Assembly: GCF_011046485.1 (NCBI RefSeq)
Contig: NZ_CP049256.1
Location: 2,232,001-2,296,000 of the forward strand
Reading direction: 5' to 3'
Length of the DNA: 64,000 bases
DNA from: Microbacterium sp. 4R-513
Lineage (GTDB): Bacteria > Actinomycetota > Actinomycetes > Actinomycetales > Microbacteriaceae
Notes under the pieces: model-generated
Told to the model about the DNA's origin: nothing
Database searches by the model: none
Seen by the model: only the letters and a program-made list of their open reading frames with translations
Shown: positions 34,444 to 42,428 of the stretch, piece after piece
Position numbering within the stretch: the stretch's first letter is position 1
Layout of the letters: the number at the start of each line of letters is the position of its first letter
Translations under genes and position numbers: made by a program

Positions 34444-35402
34444 GCGTCTCGGAGCTGTTCGACGAGGGTGCGTGGAGGGCCGCGCCCGGCTCCGAGGCAT
34501 ACACCGACATCACGGCGCACATCTCGACCGACGGCCGGATCGCGCGCATCGCGTTCGACCGGCCGGAGGTGCGCAACGCCTTCCGCCCGCACACCGTGGA
34601 CGAGCTGTACCGGGCGCTCGACACGGCGCGGCAGGACCCGCGCATCGGTGTCGTGCTCCTGACGGGCAACGGCCCCAGCCCGAAGGACGGCGGCTGGGCG
34701 TTCTGCTCCGGCGGGGACCAGCGGATCCGCGGCCGCGACGGCTACCAGTACGCCGACGACGACCCTTCGACGAGCTCAGGGACCGGGGGTGGAGGGTCAG
34801 GGACCGGTGGGGGAAGCCCAAGGACCGGGGGAGTGGATGCGTCGCGCACCGGGCGCCTGCACATCCTCGAGGTGCAGCGGCTGATCCGGTTCATGCCCAA
34901 GGTCGTCATCGCGGTGGTCCCCGGGTGGGCGGCCGGCGGAGGGCACTCGCTGCATGTCGTGTGCGACCTCACGATCGCGAGCGCCGAGCACGGGCGCTTC
35001 AAGCAGACCGACGCCGACGTCGGCTCGTTCGACGCCGGCTACGGCTCGGCGTACTTCGCCCGGCAGATCGGGCAGAAGTTCGCGCGCGAGGTGTTCTTCC
35101 TCGCCGAGGAGTATTCGGCTCAGCGCGCGTACGAGATGGGCGCCGTCAACCGCGTCGTGCCGCACGACCGGCTCGAGGCCGAGGCGCTCTCGATGGCCCG
35201 GACGATCCTGACCAAGTCGCCCACGGCGATCCGCATGCTCAAGTTCGCGTTCAACGCCGTCGACGACGGGCTCGTCGGCCAGCAGGTGTTCGCGGGCGAG
35301 GCGACGCGGCTCGCGTACGGCACCGACGAGGCGGTCGAGGGGCGTGACGCGTTCCTCGAGAAGCGCGACCCCGACTGGGCGCCATACCCTTGGCAGTACT
35401 GA
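34440..35402 (+). CDS. menB: 1,4-Dihydroxy-2-naphthoyl-CoA synthase
   Basis: A 320-residue crotonase-fold enzyme that closes the ring of o-succinylbenzoyl-CoA. Family motifs include FCSGGDQRIRGRDGYQYA, GWAAGGGHSLHVVCDLTIAS, QTDADVGSFDAGYGSAYFAR and the C-terminal RDAFLEKRDPDW. The QTD form, with Asp in place of Gly, fits the bicarbonate-independent type known from Mycobacterium. Between the GYQYA segment and GRLHILEVQRLIRF there is an unusual Gly/Ser-rich stretch (PSTSSG, then GTGGGGSGTGGG) that makes the protein longer than its homologues and is encoded by a repeat-like DNA element. The start overlaps the LLM gene; menE follows after 100 bases. Confidence 0.95.
   Translation: MSVSELFDEGAWRAAPGSEAYTDITAHISTDGRIARIAFDRPEVRNAFRPHTVDELYRALDTARQDPRIGVVLLTGNGPSPKDGGWAFCSGGDQRIRGRDGYQYADDDPSTSSGTGGGGSGTGGGSPRTGGVDASRTGRLHILEVQRLIRFMPKVVIAVVPGWAAGGGHSLHVVCDLTIASAEHGRFKQTDADVGSFDAGYGSAYFARQIGQKFAREVFFLAEEYSAQRAYEMGAVNRVVPHDRLEAEALSMARTILTKSPTAIRMLKFAFNAVDDGLVGQQVFAGEATRLAYGTDEAVEGRDAFLEKRDPDWAPYPWQY
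34761..34837 (+). repeat. REP-like element inside menB coding sequence
   Basis: GACCC-T-TCGACGAGCTC-A-GGG (from 34761) followed by three imperfect copies of a (T)CAGGGACCGG-type unit (about 34776, 34797 and 34819). A 26-base copy with three differences occurs in the ABC ATPase gene at 47162-47187. Both encode PSTSSG in flexible protein regions. Dispersed elements of this type (TTCGACxxGCTCAGGG) are, from memory, common in actinobacteria. Confidence 0.6.
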
Positions 35403-35502
35403 GCTCGGCCATGGCGATCGCACCTCTCCACCGCGGCGCATGCCGCCTGTTCCTCCGCGCGTCGTCGCTCGCGCGCGGCATCGCGAGGAGCTCCGGCACG
35501 GC

Positions 35503-36657
35503 ATGAGACTCGAACCCGTCGTCGGCGACGATCCGCGTGAGATCCTCCGGGCCCTCCGCTCCGCGATCCACGGCGCCGGTCCCGCTCTGGGGCTCGGCAT
35601 GGTGCGGGCGATGCCCGAGTCCGTCCGCGCCGGGACAGCCGTGGTCGTCACGACCTCCGGCTCGACCGGCGTCCCCAAGAGCGTCGTCCTGAGCCGCGAC
35701 GCGCTCACCGCGAGCGCCCTCGCGACCGCTGCCCGCATCGGCGAGGGCGCCTGGCTGCTGGCCCTCCCGGCGAGCTATGTCGCGGGGCTGCAGGTGCTCG
35801 TCCGCGCCATCGTGGCCGACCGCGAGCCGGCGATCCTCAGCGGATCGTTCACGCCGCAGGCCTTCGCGGCCGCCGCGCTCACCATGGCGTCGAGCGAAGG
35901 CGGCATCCGCGTGCCCACGTACACGTCGCTCGTGCCGGCCCAGCTCGCGCGACTCCTCGACGCGGCCGACGAGGATTCCGGCGTCGCGACGGCGCTGCGC
36001 TCGTTCGAGACGATCCTCGTCGGGGGTCAGGCGCTTCCCCCGGTCCTCCTCGAGCGCGCTCAGGCGCTCGGTGCGCGCATCGTCCGCACGTACGGCTCGA
36101 CCGAGACGAGCGGCGGGTGCGTGTACGACGGTCGGCCCCTCGACGGGGTGGGGGTGCGGCTGGTCGACGGCGAGGTGCAGCTGTCGGGTCCGACCCTCGC
36201 GGACGGGTACCTCGGCGAGCCGGAGCTGACGGATGCCGTGTTCCTCCGCGACGGCGTGGGACGGCGCTGGTATCGCACGGGCGATGCCGGCCTCATCGAG
36301 GACGGAGTCCTGCGGGTGCGCGGCCGCATCGACAACGTCATCGTCACCGGGGGGATCAACGTGTCGCTCGACCGCGTCGAGCGGATCGTGCGATCCGTCC
36401 CGGGTCTTTCCGGCGCCGTCGTCATCGGCGTTCCGGATGACAAGTGGGGCGAGGCATCCGTCGTCGTCGCCACCCGAGGCGAAGCCCTGCGGCGCAGCGA
36501 ATCCGTGCAGCTCGAGGAGGCGCGGGCGGCCGTCGCCGACGAGATCGGTCCGCACGCACGGCCCGCGCGGCTCGTGCTCGTCGACGAGCTCGCGACGCTG
36601 CCCTCGGGCAAGCCCGACCGCGAGGCGATCCGCCGCGCCGTCGCGGCCCTGCGCTGA
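35503..36657 (+). CDS. menE: o-Succinylbenzoate-CoA ligase
   Basis: A 384-residue, short actinobacterial-type MenE of the ANL adenylating family that activates o-succinylbenzoate to its CoA ester. The P-loop-like VVTTSGSTGVPKSVVLSRDA, the aromatic motif RIVRTYGSTETSGGCVY, WYRTGDAGLIEDGVLRVRGR and the catalytic Lys region LPSGKPDREAIRRAV are all present. ATG 35503 is chosen: GAGGAG lies 12 bases upstream and the protein then begins MRLEPVVGDDPREILRAL. It follows menB on the same strand, consistent with a menB-menE transcription unit. Confidence 0.93.
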   Translation: MRLEPVVGDDPREILRALRSAIHGAGPALGLGMVRAMPESVRAGTAVVVTTSGSTGVPKSVVLSRDALTASALATAARIGEGAWLLALPASYVAGLQVLVRAIVADREPAILSGSFTPQAFAAAALTMASSEGGIRVPTYTSLVPAQLARLLDAADEDSGVATALRSFETILVGGQALPPVLLERAQALGARIVRTYGSTETSGGCVYDGRPLDGVGVRLVDGEVQLSGPTLADGYLGEPELTDAVFLRDGVGRRWYRTGDAGLIEDGVLRVRGRIDNVIVTGGINVSLDRVERIVRSVPGLSGAVVIGVPDDKWGEASVVVATRGEALRRSESVQLEEARAAVADEIGPHARPARLVLVDELATLPSGKPDREAIRRAVAALR

Positions 36658-36757
36658 GCTAGCCGTCCCCCAATCGGCCGACATCGCAGCGTGCGTGATG
36701 TTGCTAGCGTCGCGAGCGGCGGTGCAACGACGCACCACCGCAACGAAAGGAATCTCT

Positions 36758-37384
36758 TTGAAGATCCGCAGAATCCGTAGCCGGGTTGGTGTGGCGGCGC
36801 TGACTGGCGCATTCATCTTGGGGAGCGTGTTGGCAGCCGTACCGGCCTCTGCCGCGGGAAAGAGCGACCCGGCCGACCCTGTGCAGCAGCACGTCAGCCA
36901 GGTTGGCTCTCAGATCCCGACCGGTGATCCGGCTCCGGTATTGGCTGGTGTGGCACCACAACCCTCAGGCGGAGTGACGATCGCGGCCGCCGGGTACACA
37001 GTGACATGTACGCCTGACGCACAAAATCCCCACATCTCATCGGGTGCCGGTGGCGTGATCTACAAGACACGCGTCTCTTGCCTGGGCACGGGCGCTTTTC
37101 CTCTGCAGGTGACTATCCGCGTGCGGGGCGCCCTCATGTTCGATAGCGCCGCCTACAGCGGGGACACCTCTAACGGGATCAATTGGTACGCGATCCGCTC
37201 AAGCACTGAGTCGCGCATCGTGCAGGTCAACGGGGTGTGGAACACGTTCTACACTCCCCAGTCAGGCACCCCGGGCGCCGGATCGACTGGACACTACCAG
37301 GGCTCGAGCACAGTGGAAATCACTTCTCCCACCGGACAAAAGGTGGGGTCCGACATCTCCCAGGTCGTTTTTATCGCTCCTTAG
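36758..37384 (+). CDS. Secreted protein of unknown function
   Basis: A 208-residue protein starting at TTG 36758, selected because AAAGGA is seven bases upstream and the N-terminus then reads as a signal peptide: basic MKIRRIRSRVG, hydrophobic VAALTGAFILGSVLAAV, and cleavage near ASA at residue 32. The mature part is rich in Ser, Gly and Thr with two Cys (VTCTPD and VSCLGT) that could form a disulfide, and looks all-beta. I do not recognise a family. Base composition is visibly lower in GC than the men genes around it, hinting at horizontal arrival. Its stop overlaps that of the next, convergent gene (TTAG, 37381-37384). Confidence 0.75.
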   Translation: MKIRRIRSRVGVAALTGAFILGSVLAAVPASAAGKSDPADPVQQHVSQVGSQIPTGDPAPVLAGVAPQPSGGVTIAAAGYTVTCTPDAQNPHISSGAGGVIYKTRVSCLGTGAFPLQVTIRVRGALMFDSAAYSGDTSNGINWYAIRSSTESRIVQVNGVWNTFYTPQSGTPGAGSTGHYQGSSTVEITSPTGQKVGSDISQVVFIAP

Positions 37385-37638
37385 TGGGCGGTCGCGCCCG
37401 GGCGGCGGGAGAGGAGCAAGACTAGACCAACCCCGCCGCTCGGGTCGGAAACTTTCGCGAAGAGCTCGAACGCCTCGTCATTCTGCAGCTCATTTGCCCA
37501 ATCCAGTGCACCGACGACGTTCGGCGTGTCAAGATCGAAGGTTTCTACGCGCTCCCCGGCGCGGAAGATGCTGACACGGAAGCCGTCGGCGTTTGCCTCC
37601 CAGAGGGCATCCCGCTCGTCGACCAGCCTTGCTTTCAT
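37381..37638 (-). CDS. Small conserved-looking protein of unknown function
   Basis: An 85-residue soluble, acidic protein (MKARLVDERDALWEANADGF, then FDLDTPNVVGALDWANEL). I do not recognise it. The start ATG at 37638 is supported by a TAGACT six bases upstream (rc of 37645-37650), the spacing found at most leaderless starts in this window. Its stop is interleaved with that of the secreted-protein gene. It belongs to the lower-GC island. Confidence 0.65.
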   Translation of the reverse strand: MKARLVDERDALWEANADGFRVSIFRAGERVETFDLDTPNVVGALDWANELQNDEAFELFAKVSDPSGGVGLVLLLSRRPGATAH

Positions 37639-37771
37639 GCTGGCAGTCTATGGTGGTGTGTCGGCCACAGCGACTGGGGACCACGGATCTCGGCGGTAGC
37701 AGCCGTGGGTCGTATTCGAGCCCGGCGAGGGCCGGCAACAGCCAACTGGGAACGGCGGAATATCGCGCCAC

Positions 37772-38119
37772 TTGAGTGGTACGACATTCGTCGTGGCGGG
37801 GATGTTTGGGGTCTGTTTTGGCCGGACTCACCGTCGGCTTCGTCACCGTGCTTCGGAATCGGTCGGCCTGGAGAAGTCCCCGATCCGAACGACGCGCGGA
37901 CCTGGAAACCGCGGGTGCGCGTCGAGCGGAGCGCTGGCGGACGCGGACACTCGTCTGAAGCGCGTTATCGCATCCTCGTCTGGCATAGCGGTCGCCTCAG
38001 TCATCGCGTCCCTCTGGCGAGGCGGAGTCGACTGGGCATTACTGCTTCTCTGCGGCATAGTGTTGCTCATTTCCGCGGCGTCATTGCTGGTGCTGATTTG
38101 GCGCCGAGCCAAGAACTAG
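37772..38119 (+). CDS. Possible small membrane protein, perhaps frameshifted
   Basis: The 115-codon frame from TTG 37772 ends in two convincing hydrophobic helices (IAVASVIASLWRGG and WALLLLCGIVLLISAASLLV) and a basic tail. Its first half, rich in Cys, His and Arg, does not look natural. The overlapping frame from GTG 37776 to 37958 instead gives a plausible helix (GCLGSVLAGLTVGFVTVL) and charged linker, then stops. A -1 shift near 37950 would join the two into a three-helix protein. It may be a pseudogene or carry a sequencing error. Composition is lower in GC than the flanks. Confidence 0.4.
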   Translation: MSGTTFVVAGMFGVCFGRTHRRLRHRASESVGLEKSPIRTTRGPGNRGCASSGALADADTRLKRVIASSSGIAVASVIASLWRGGVDWALLLLCGIVLLISAASLLVLIWRRAKN

Positions 38120-38508
38120 TCGCCCGCCCCGTCCTCGTCGGAGCGCGCGTCGACGACGCAGAACCGGTTGCCCTCGGTGTCTTCCAGGACGACCCAATCG
38201 GCGTCCTCGGGGTACTTGTCCCAGTCGACCTCGTGAGCACCCAGCCCGAGCAGGCGTTCGATCTCCGCGGCCTGATCGTCGGCGTACAGGTCGAGATGGA
38301 TCCGCGGCGGGTAATGCTGCGGATAGCCGGTGACGGACAGCGCGATGCTCGCCCCCGGAGCCTTCCAGTTCTCCTTGTACGGCGGGTCGAGGACGACCCA
38401 GTCGTCCGACGGCTCGCTCCGGTTGACGTACCCCAGCGCGGCGCGCCAGAAGGCGCCCGCCCGCTCGATGTCCTCGACGGTCAGCACGACGGTCCCTACG
38501 CTCAGCAT
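38116..38508 (-). CDS. VOC-superfamily (glyoxalase/bleomycin-resistance-like) protein
   Basis: A 130-residue single VOC domain: MLSVGTVVLTVEDIERAGAF, WRAALGY, IHLDLYADDQAAEIERLLGLG and VLEDTEGNRFCVVDA. The family forms paired beta-alpha-beta-beta-beta modules that bind metal or small ligands; this short type usually has unknown function. ATG 38508 is chosen over an 18-codon upstream extension because homologous proteins begin at the first strand and a -10-like CACAAT sits six bases before it. It is divergent from menA. Confidence 0.82.
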   Translation of the reverse strand: MLSVGTVVLTVEDIERAGAFWRAALGYVNRSEPSDDWVVLDPPYKENWKAPGASIALSVTGYPQHYPPRIHLDLYADDQAAEIERLLGLGAHEVDWDKYPEDADWVVLEDTEGNRFCVVDARSDEDGAGD

Positions 38509-38574
38509 GCCGTCATTGTGACGACAGACGGGCGCCGCGAACAGGGGTTGCGCGTGCGTCATGAGCGCGGCATC

Positions 38575-38588
38575 TATGATTTCCCCTC
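38575..38588 (+). promoter_or_regulatory. -10 element of a leaderless menA transcript
   Basis: TATGAT at 38575-38580 is a near-perfect -10 hexamer ending eight bases before the menA GTG at 38589, so transcription should begin at or next to the start codon. A TTGCGC lies farther upstream (38548) than usual for a -35. Confidence 0.55.
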
Positions 38589-39569
38589 GTGGCAGGCACC
38601 CCCAGCAAGAACCGCAGGCAGACGGGCCCCAAGAAGCAGCCCCCGCGCGGGAATCCGCAGAAATCCGGCGAATCGCGCGCTCCGCGGCCCCTTCAGAAGG
38701 CGACCGCCCGCGACTGGATCGGTGCCGCGCGGCTGCGCACGCTTCCCCTCGCCGTCACCCCGGTCCTCATCGGCACGGGGGCGGCGCACCTCGTCGACGC
38801 GCAGTTCCACTGGGTCCTGGCGCTCTTCTGCCTTCTCGTGTCCGTCAGCCTGCAGATCGGCGTCAACTACGCCAACGACTACAGCGACGGCATCCGCGGC
38901 ACCGACGACCATCGGGTCGGCCCCGCTCGGCTGACGGCGTCGCGCAAGGCGAAGCCGCGCACCGTGCTGCTCGTCGCCTTCGCCTTCTTCGCGCTCGCGG
39001 CGCTCGCGGGGCTTGCGATCGTCATCCGTACGCAGCAGTGGTGGATGCTTCTCGTCGGCGCGGTCTGCATCCTGGCGGCGTGGTTCTACACCGGCGGCAA
39101 GCGGCCGTACGGCTACTACGGTCTCGGCGAGCTCTTCGTCTTCGTGTTCTTCGGGCTCGTCGCGACGGCTGGCACGACCTATGTGCAGGTGCTGTCGGTC
39201 CCGCAGGAGGCGTGGTTCGGCGGCGTCGCGGCGGGACTCCTCGCGTGCGCGGTGCTCCTCGCGAACAACCTCCGTGACATCGACCAGGACCGCGCCGCGC
39301 GCAAGCGCACCCTCACGGTGCTCATCGGCCGCCGCGCGACGCAGTGGCTGTTCACGGTCTTCGTGCTGGTGCCGTTCGGCATCGCGGTATTCCTGGCGCT
39401 CTTCTACCCGATCGCCTGGCTGACGCTTCTCGTGCTGCTCGCGGCGCTCCCCGCGATCCTCATCGTCTGGACGTATCGCGTGCCGAAGGAGCTCCTCGTC
39501 GCCCTCGCCCTCACGTCGCTGACGTCGATCGCCTACGGTGCGGCGCTCTTCTGGGCGTTCATCGGCTGA
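38589..39569 (+). CDS. menA: 1,4-Dihydroxy-2-naphthoate polyprenyltransferase
   Basis: A 326-residue UbiA-superfamily membrane enzyme that attaches the polyprenyl chain to dihydroxynaphthoate. It has a basic N-terminal tail of ~35 residues, then eight or nine helices. The first Asp-rich motif is NYANDYSDGIRGTDD (about 93-107) and the second is NNLRDIDQDRAARKRTL (about 225-241); both bind prenyl diphosphate through magnesium. GTG 38589 is eight bases after a TATGAT. It stands apart from menB-menE because of the intervening lower-GC island. Confidence 0.94.
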   Translation: MAGTPSKNRRQTGPKKQPPRGNPQKSGESRAPRPLQKATARDWIGAARLRTLPLAVTPVLIGTGAAHLVDAQFHWVLALFCLLVSVSLQIGVNYANDYSDGIRGTDDHRVGPARLTASRKAKPRTVLLVAFAFFALAALAGLAIVIRTQQWWMLLVGAVCILAAWFYTGGKRPYGYYGLGELFVFVFFGLVATAGTTYVQVLSVPQEAWFGGVAAGLLACAVLLANNLRDIDQDRAARKRTLTVLIGRRATQWLFTVFVLVPFGIAVFLALFYPIAWLTLLVLLAALPAILIVWTYRVPKELLVALALTSLTSIAYGAALFWAFIG

Positions 39570-39638
39570 CGCTCCCGGCCCGGGGCTTCATAGGCAGACG
39601 CGCGCGCCGACGGGCGTCGTGCGACGCGCCCGTTCGCG

Positions 39639-39935
39639 TCAGCGCTGTTCGCGCTCGGAGGAGTCGACGGCGTCGGCCGCGGCATCCTCCGCTTCCTCGT
39701 CGCGCACGGCGTCACGCCGCCGCGTGCGCTCGCGACGTTCGGCGAGGCCCGAGGTCGCTTCTTCGAGGGGCCGGCGGAGGAAGAGGAGCGAGAGGCTCAG
39801 GCCGATGAGCGCCGCGAAGATCGCCGCGAGCCAGTACAGCTCGCGGAAGACCGGGAACAGCATCAGGATGCCGAACGGCACGAGGAAGGCGAGGAGCCGC
39901 AGCACCGTGTAGAGGATCGCGGAGCGGGCTTTCAC
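39639..39935 (-). CDS. DUF4229-family small membrane protein
   Basis: A protein of about 98 residues with two close membrane helices (LLAFLVPFGILMLFPVF and LYWLAAIFAALIGLSLSLLFL) and a charged, disordered-looking tail. DUF4229 proteins have this form and are often found next to menA in Microbacterium relatives. The start at GTG 39935, giving MKARSAILYTVLRLL, is preferred over GTG 39965 because TACGAT lies exactly six bases before it. It converges on menA. Function unknown. Confidence 0.75.
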   Translation of the reverse strand: MKARSAILYTVLRLLAFLVPFGILMLFPVFRELYWLAAIFAALIGLSLSLLFLRRPLEEATSGLAERRERTRRRDAVRDEEAEDAAADAVDSSEREQR

Positions 39936-40022
39936 CACATCATCGTAATTCGGTGGAACACTCACCGGTCACCGTTCGGTCACGCCCAGGCCATGTACAG
40001 CCCACGCGCCTAGGATGAGTAC

Positions 40023-40487
40023 GTGGTGAAGCTGCTGCTGATTCTGGCCGTGGTGGCGATCGCGTTCTGGGTCTTCACCATCGTCGATTGCGCCGTGCAG
40101 CCGCCGGTTCGACACCGGGGCGTCAGCAAGCCCGTCTGGGTGCTGATCGTGGTCCTGCTGCCGGTGCTCGGCGGCATCCTGTGGCTCCTCGTCGGCCGCG
40201 TCCGCGGCAGCCTCGCAGCCGTGCGTCAGGCACCCGACGACGACCCGGAGTTCCTCGGACGCATCGGCACCGTGAGCGATCAGGACGAGCGCATCCGCCG
40301 CCTGGAAGAAGAGCTCGCGCTCCTCGATGCCGAGGACGACGATCCCAAGTGGCACCCGCCGGCTCCGCCCGCGCCCGGACCGGCAGCCGCCAAGCCCGGC
40401 GAGTCGGCCGCTCCCGGCGAGCCCACGGGCCTCGGAACAGGTCCCGACGACGACGAGACCCGCGGTCAGCGCGGGGCCCTCGGCTGA
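40023..40487 (+). CDS. PLDc_N-domain membrane protein
   Basis: A 154-residue protein with two N-terminal helices (LLLILAVVAIAFWVFTIV and WVLIVVLLPVLGGILWLLVG) separated by a short basic loop, the PLD nuclease N-terminal (PLDc_N) pattern. A short coiled coil (DERIRRLEEELALLDAED) and a Pro/Ala/Gly-rich tail follow. GTG 40023 is six bases after TAGGAT, indicating a leaderless mRNA. The stop is two bases before the likely menD start, so the two are probably co-transcribed. No catalytic HKD motif is present; role unknown. Confidence 0.82.
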   Translation: MVKLLLILAVVAIAFWVFTIVDCAVQPPVRHRGVSKPVWVLIVVLLPVLGGILWLLVGRVRGSLAAVRQAPDDDPEFLGRIGTVSDQDERIRRLEEELALLDAEDDDPKWHPPAPPAPGPAAAKPGESAAPGEPTGLGTGPDDDETRGQRGALG

Positions 40488-40489
40488 CG

Positions 40490-42350
40490 GTGGATCCCGA
40501 GGCTGACGGCGAGCACGTCGCCGCGACCGACGATGAGCCCGCGCACGATCCGCGCCGGCTGGCCTCTCCGGCGACGGATGCCGCGGCCGCCCTCCTCGGA
40601 GCGCTCGTCGACCAAGGGGTCCGGCATGTCGTGCTCAGCCCCGGCTCGCGGTCACAGGCCCTCGCACTCGTCGCCGCTGAGCTCGAACGCCGGGGCGTGC
40701 TCCAGCTCCACGTGCGGCTCGATGAGCGTGTCGCGGGGTTCACGGCGCTCGGCATCGGACGCGAGACGCGGATGCCGGCGGCTGTCGTCTGCACGTCGGG
40801 CACCGCCGCTGCGAACCTCCTGCCGGCTGCGCTCGAGGCTCATCACGCCGGTGTGCCCCTCCTGCTCCTGACGGCGGACCGCCCGCCCGAGCTGCGCGGC
40901 GTCGGCGCGAACCAGACGACGCGCCAGCCCGGCATGTTCGCGCCGAACGTGCGCTGGGAGGCCGACCTGCCCGTGCCGGAGTCCACCGACCCCGAGGGCG
41001 GCTCCGAGCAGAGCCTCATGCTCCGCGAGGTCGCCGAGCAGGCCGTCGCCGCGGCCCTCGGTGAAGGGACGCGCTCCTCCGGGCCCGTGCACCTCAATCT
41101 GCCGTTCCGCGAGCCCCTCGCGGGAGACGTTCCGACCTGGCTCACCGTGCCGGTCGCCGAGCTCACGGTCGAGCCCCTGGACGACCCCGACCTCGCGCCC
41201 GTTCCTGCAGACGCGATCGACGAGCCGTCGGGCGCGCTCTACCAGGGCGGGGGAGGCATCGGCGAGTCCGACCTGCCGATCGAGCCCGAGCGCGTTCCCC
41301 ACATCCTCGACCGCGGCCCGCGCACCGTCGTGCTCGCCGGCGCCGATGCCGGGCCGGAGGCCGAGGAGCTCGCACACGCGGGCGGCTGGCCCCTCGTTGC
41401 CGAGGTCGTCAGCGGTGCGCGCTTCGGGCGTCACCTCGTGCACGGCTACCGCGAGCTGCTCGCCGACCCCGAGCTCGGGGGGCGCATCGAGCGGGTCGTC
41501 GTGCTCGGGCACCCCACGCTGAGCCGCGAGACGGCGGCGCTGCTTGCCGATCCCGATGTCGAGGTCTACGCGCTCCGCGGACCCGGGGAGCCGATCAACC
41601 TCAACGGCGCGACCACGCCGCTCGACGCCGTGGGGGTCGCCGTCGGAGAGATCGACCGCGACTGGCTCGGGCTGTGGCTGCGCGCTTCGCGCGAGGCATC
41701 CGTCGACCTCTCCCCGCCGGCTCCCGACGCCGACGGCCTCGCGTCCGCCGTCCCGAGCGAGCGGCTCGGCGCCATCTCAGCCGAGCTCGACGCCATCCGG
41801 GCGCCCATCGACCGGGCGACGCTCGTCGACGCGGTGTGGCGCGCCACGTGGCCGCACGACCGCCTCATGTTCGGGTCGTCGCGCCTCGTCCGGGTGGCCG
41901 ATGCGCTGCTGGGCGGCAAGAAGATCCCCGTGCACGCCAACCGCGGCCTCGCCGGGATCGACGGCACGCTGGCGACGGCGTTCGGCATCGCCCTCGCCAG
42001 CCAGACGGACGGCCGGCCGGGCGTCACGCGCGTGCTGCTCGGCGACCTCGCGTTCCTGCACGACGTGGGGGCGCTGCTCCTGGCGCCGGGGGAGCGGGAG
42101 CCTCGCCTGCAGGTCATCGTCGGAAACGACGGGGGCGGAACGATCTTCGACGGGCTGGAGGTCGCGCAGGTGGCCGAGCGCGATGCGATGGACCGGGTGC
42201 TCTACACGCCGCACACCGTCTCGCTCGAGGACCTCGCCCGCGCCTACGGCTGGGGGGTACGCGCGGGCCGCGACCCGGGCCGAGCTCGATCAGGTGCTGA
42301 CGGCTCCGCCGTCCGGCCGGCAGCTGGTCGAGGTGCCGCTGCCGCGCTGA
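40490..42350 (+). CDS. menD: SEPHCHC synthase MenD, apparently frameshifted near the 3' end
   Basis: A thiamine-diphosphate enzyme that joins isochorismate and 2-oxoglutarate. Motifs include HVVLSPGSRSQALALVAAE, LDERVAGFTALGIG, CTSGTAAANLLPAALEA, LLLTADRPPELRGVGANQT and the ThDP region LGDLAFLHDVGALL with NDGGGTIFDGL. After YGWG the frame reads into an Arg/Gly-rich nonsense tail ending at 42376. The other frame gives the expected end (ATRAELDQVLTAPPSGRQL then VEVPLPR, stop 42348-42350). Removing one G from the G6 run at 42252-42257 restores it. This is a sequencing error or a real disrupting insertion. GTG 40490, two bases after the PLDc_N gene, is the chosen start. Confidence 0.88.
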
Positions 42351-42428
42351 GACGCGGCATCCGTCCCAGGTCATGACGCGATGCGCAACCTCTCGTGTGC
42401 GAGGCGAGCGCTCCGCCATGATGAACGC

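Noticed and set aside
38509..38562. Upstream start of the VOC gene at 38562
   Set aside because: The extra 18 residues are not family-like, and a -10-like hexamer stands six bases before ATG 38508.
40088..40489. N-terminal extension of menD by 134 codons
   Set aside because: The extension is Arg/Pro-rich shadow of the PLDc_N gene; MenD homology begins after GTG 40490.
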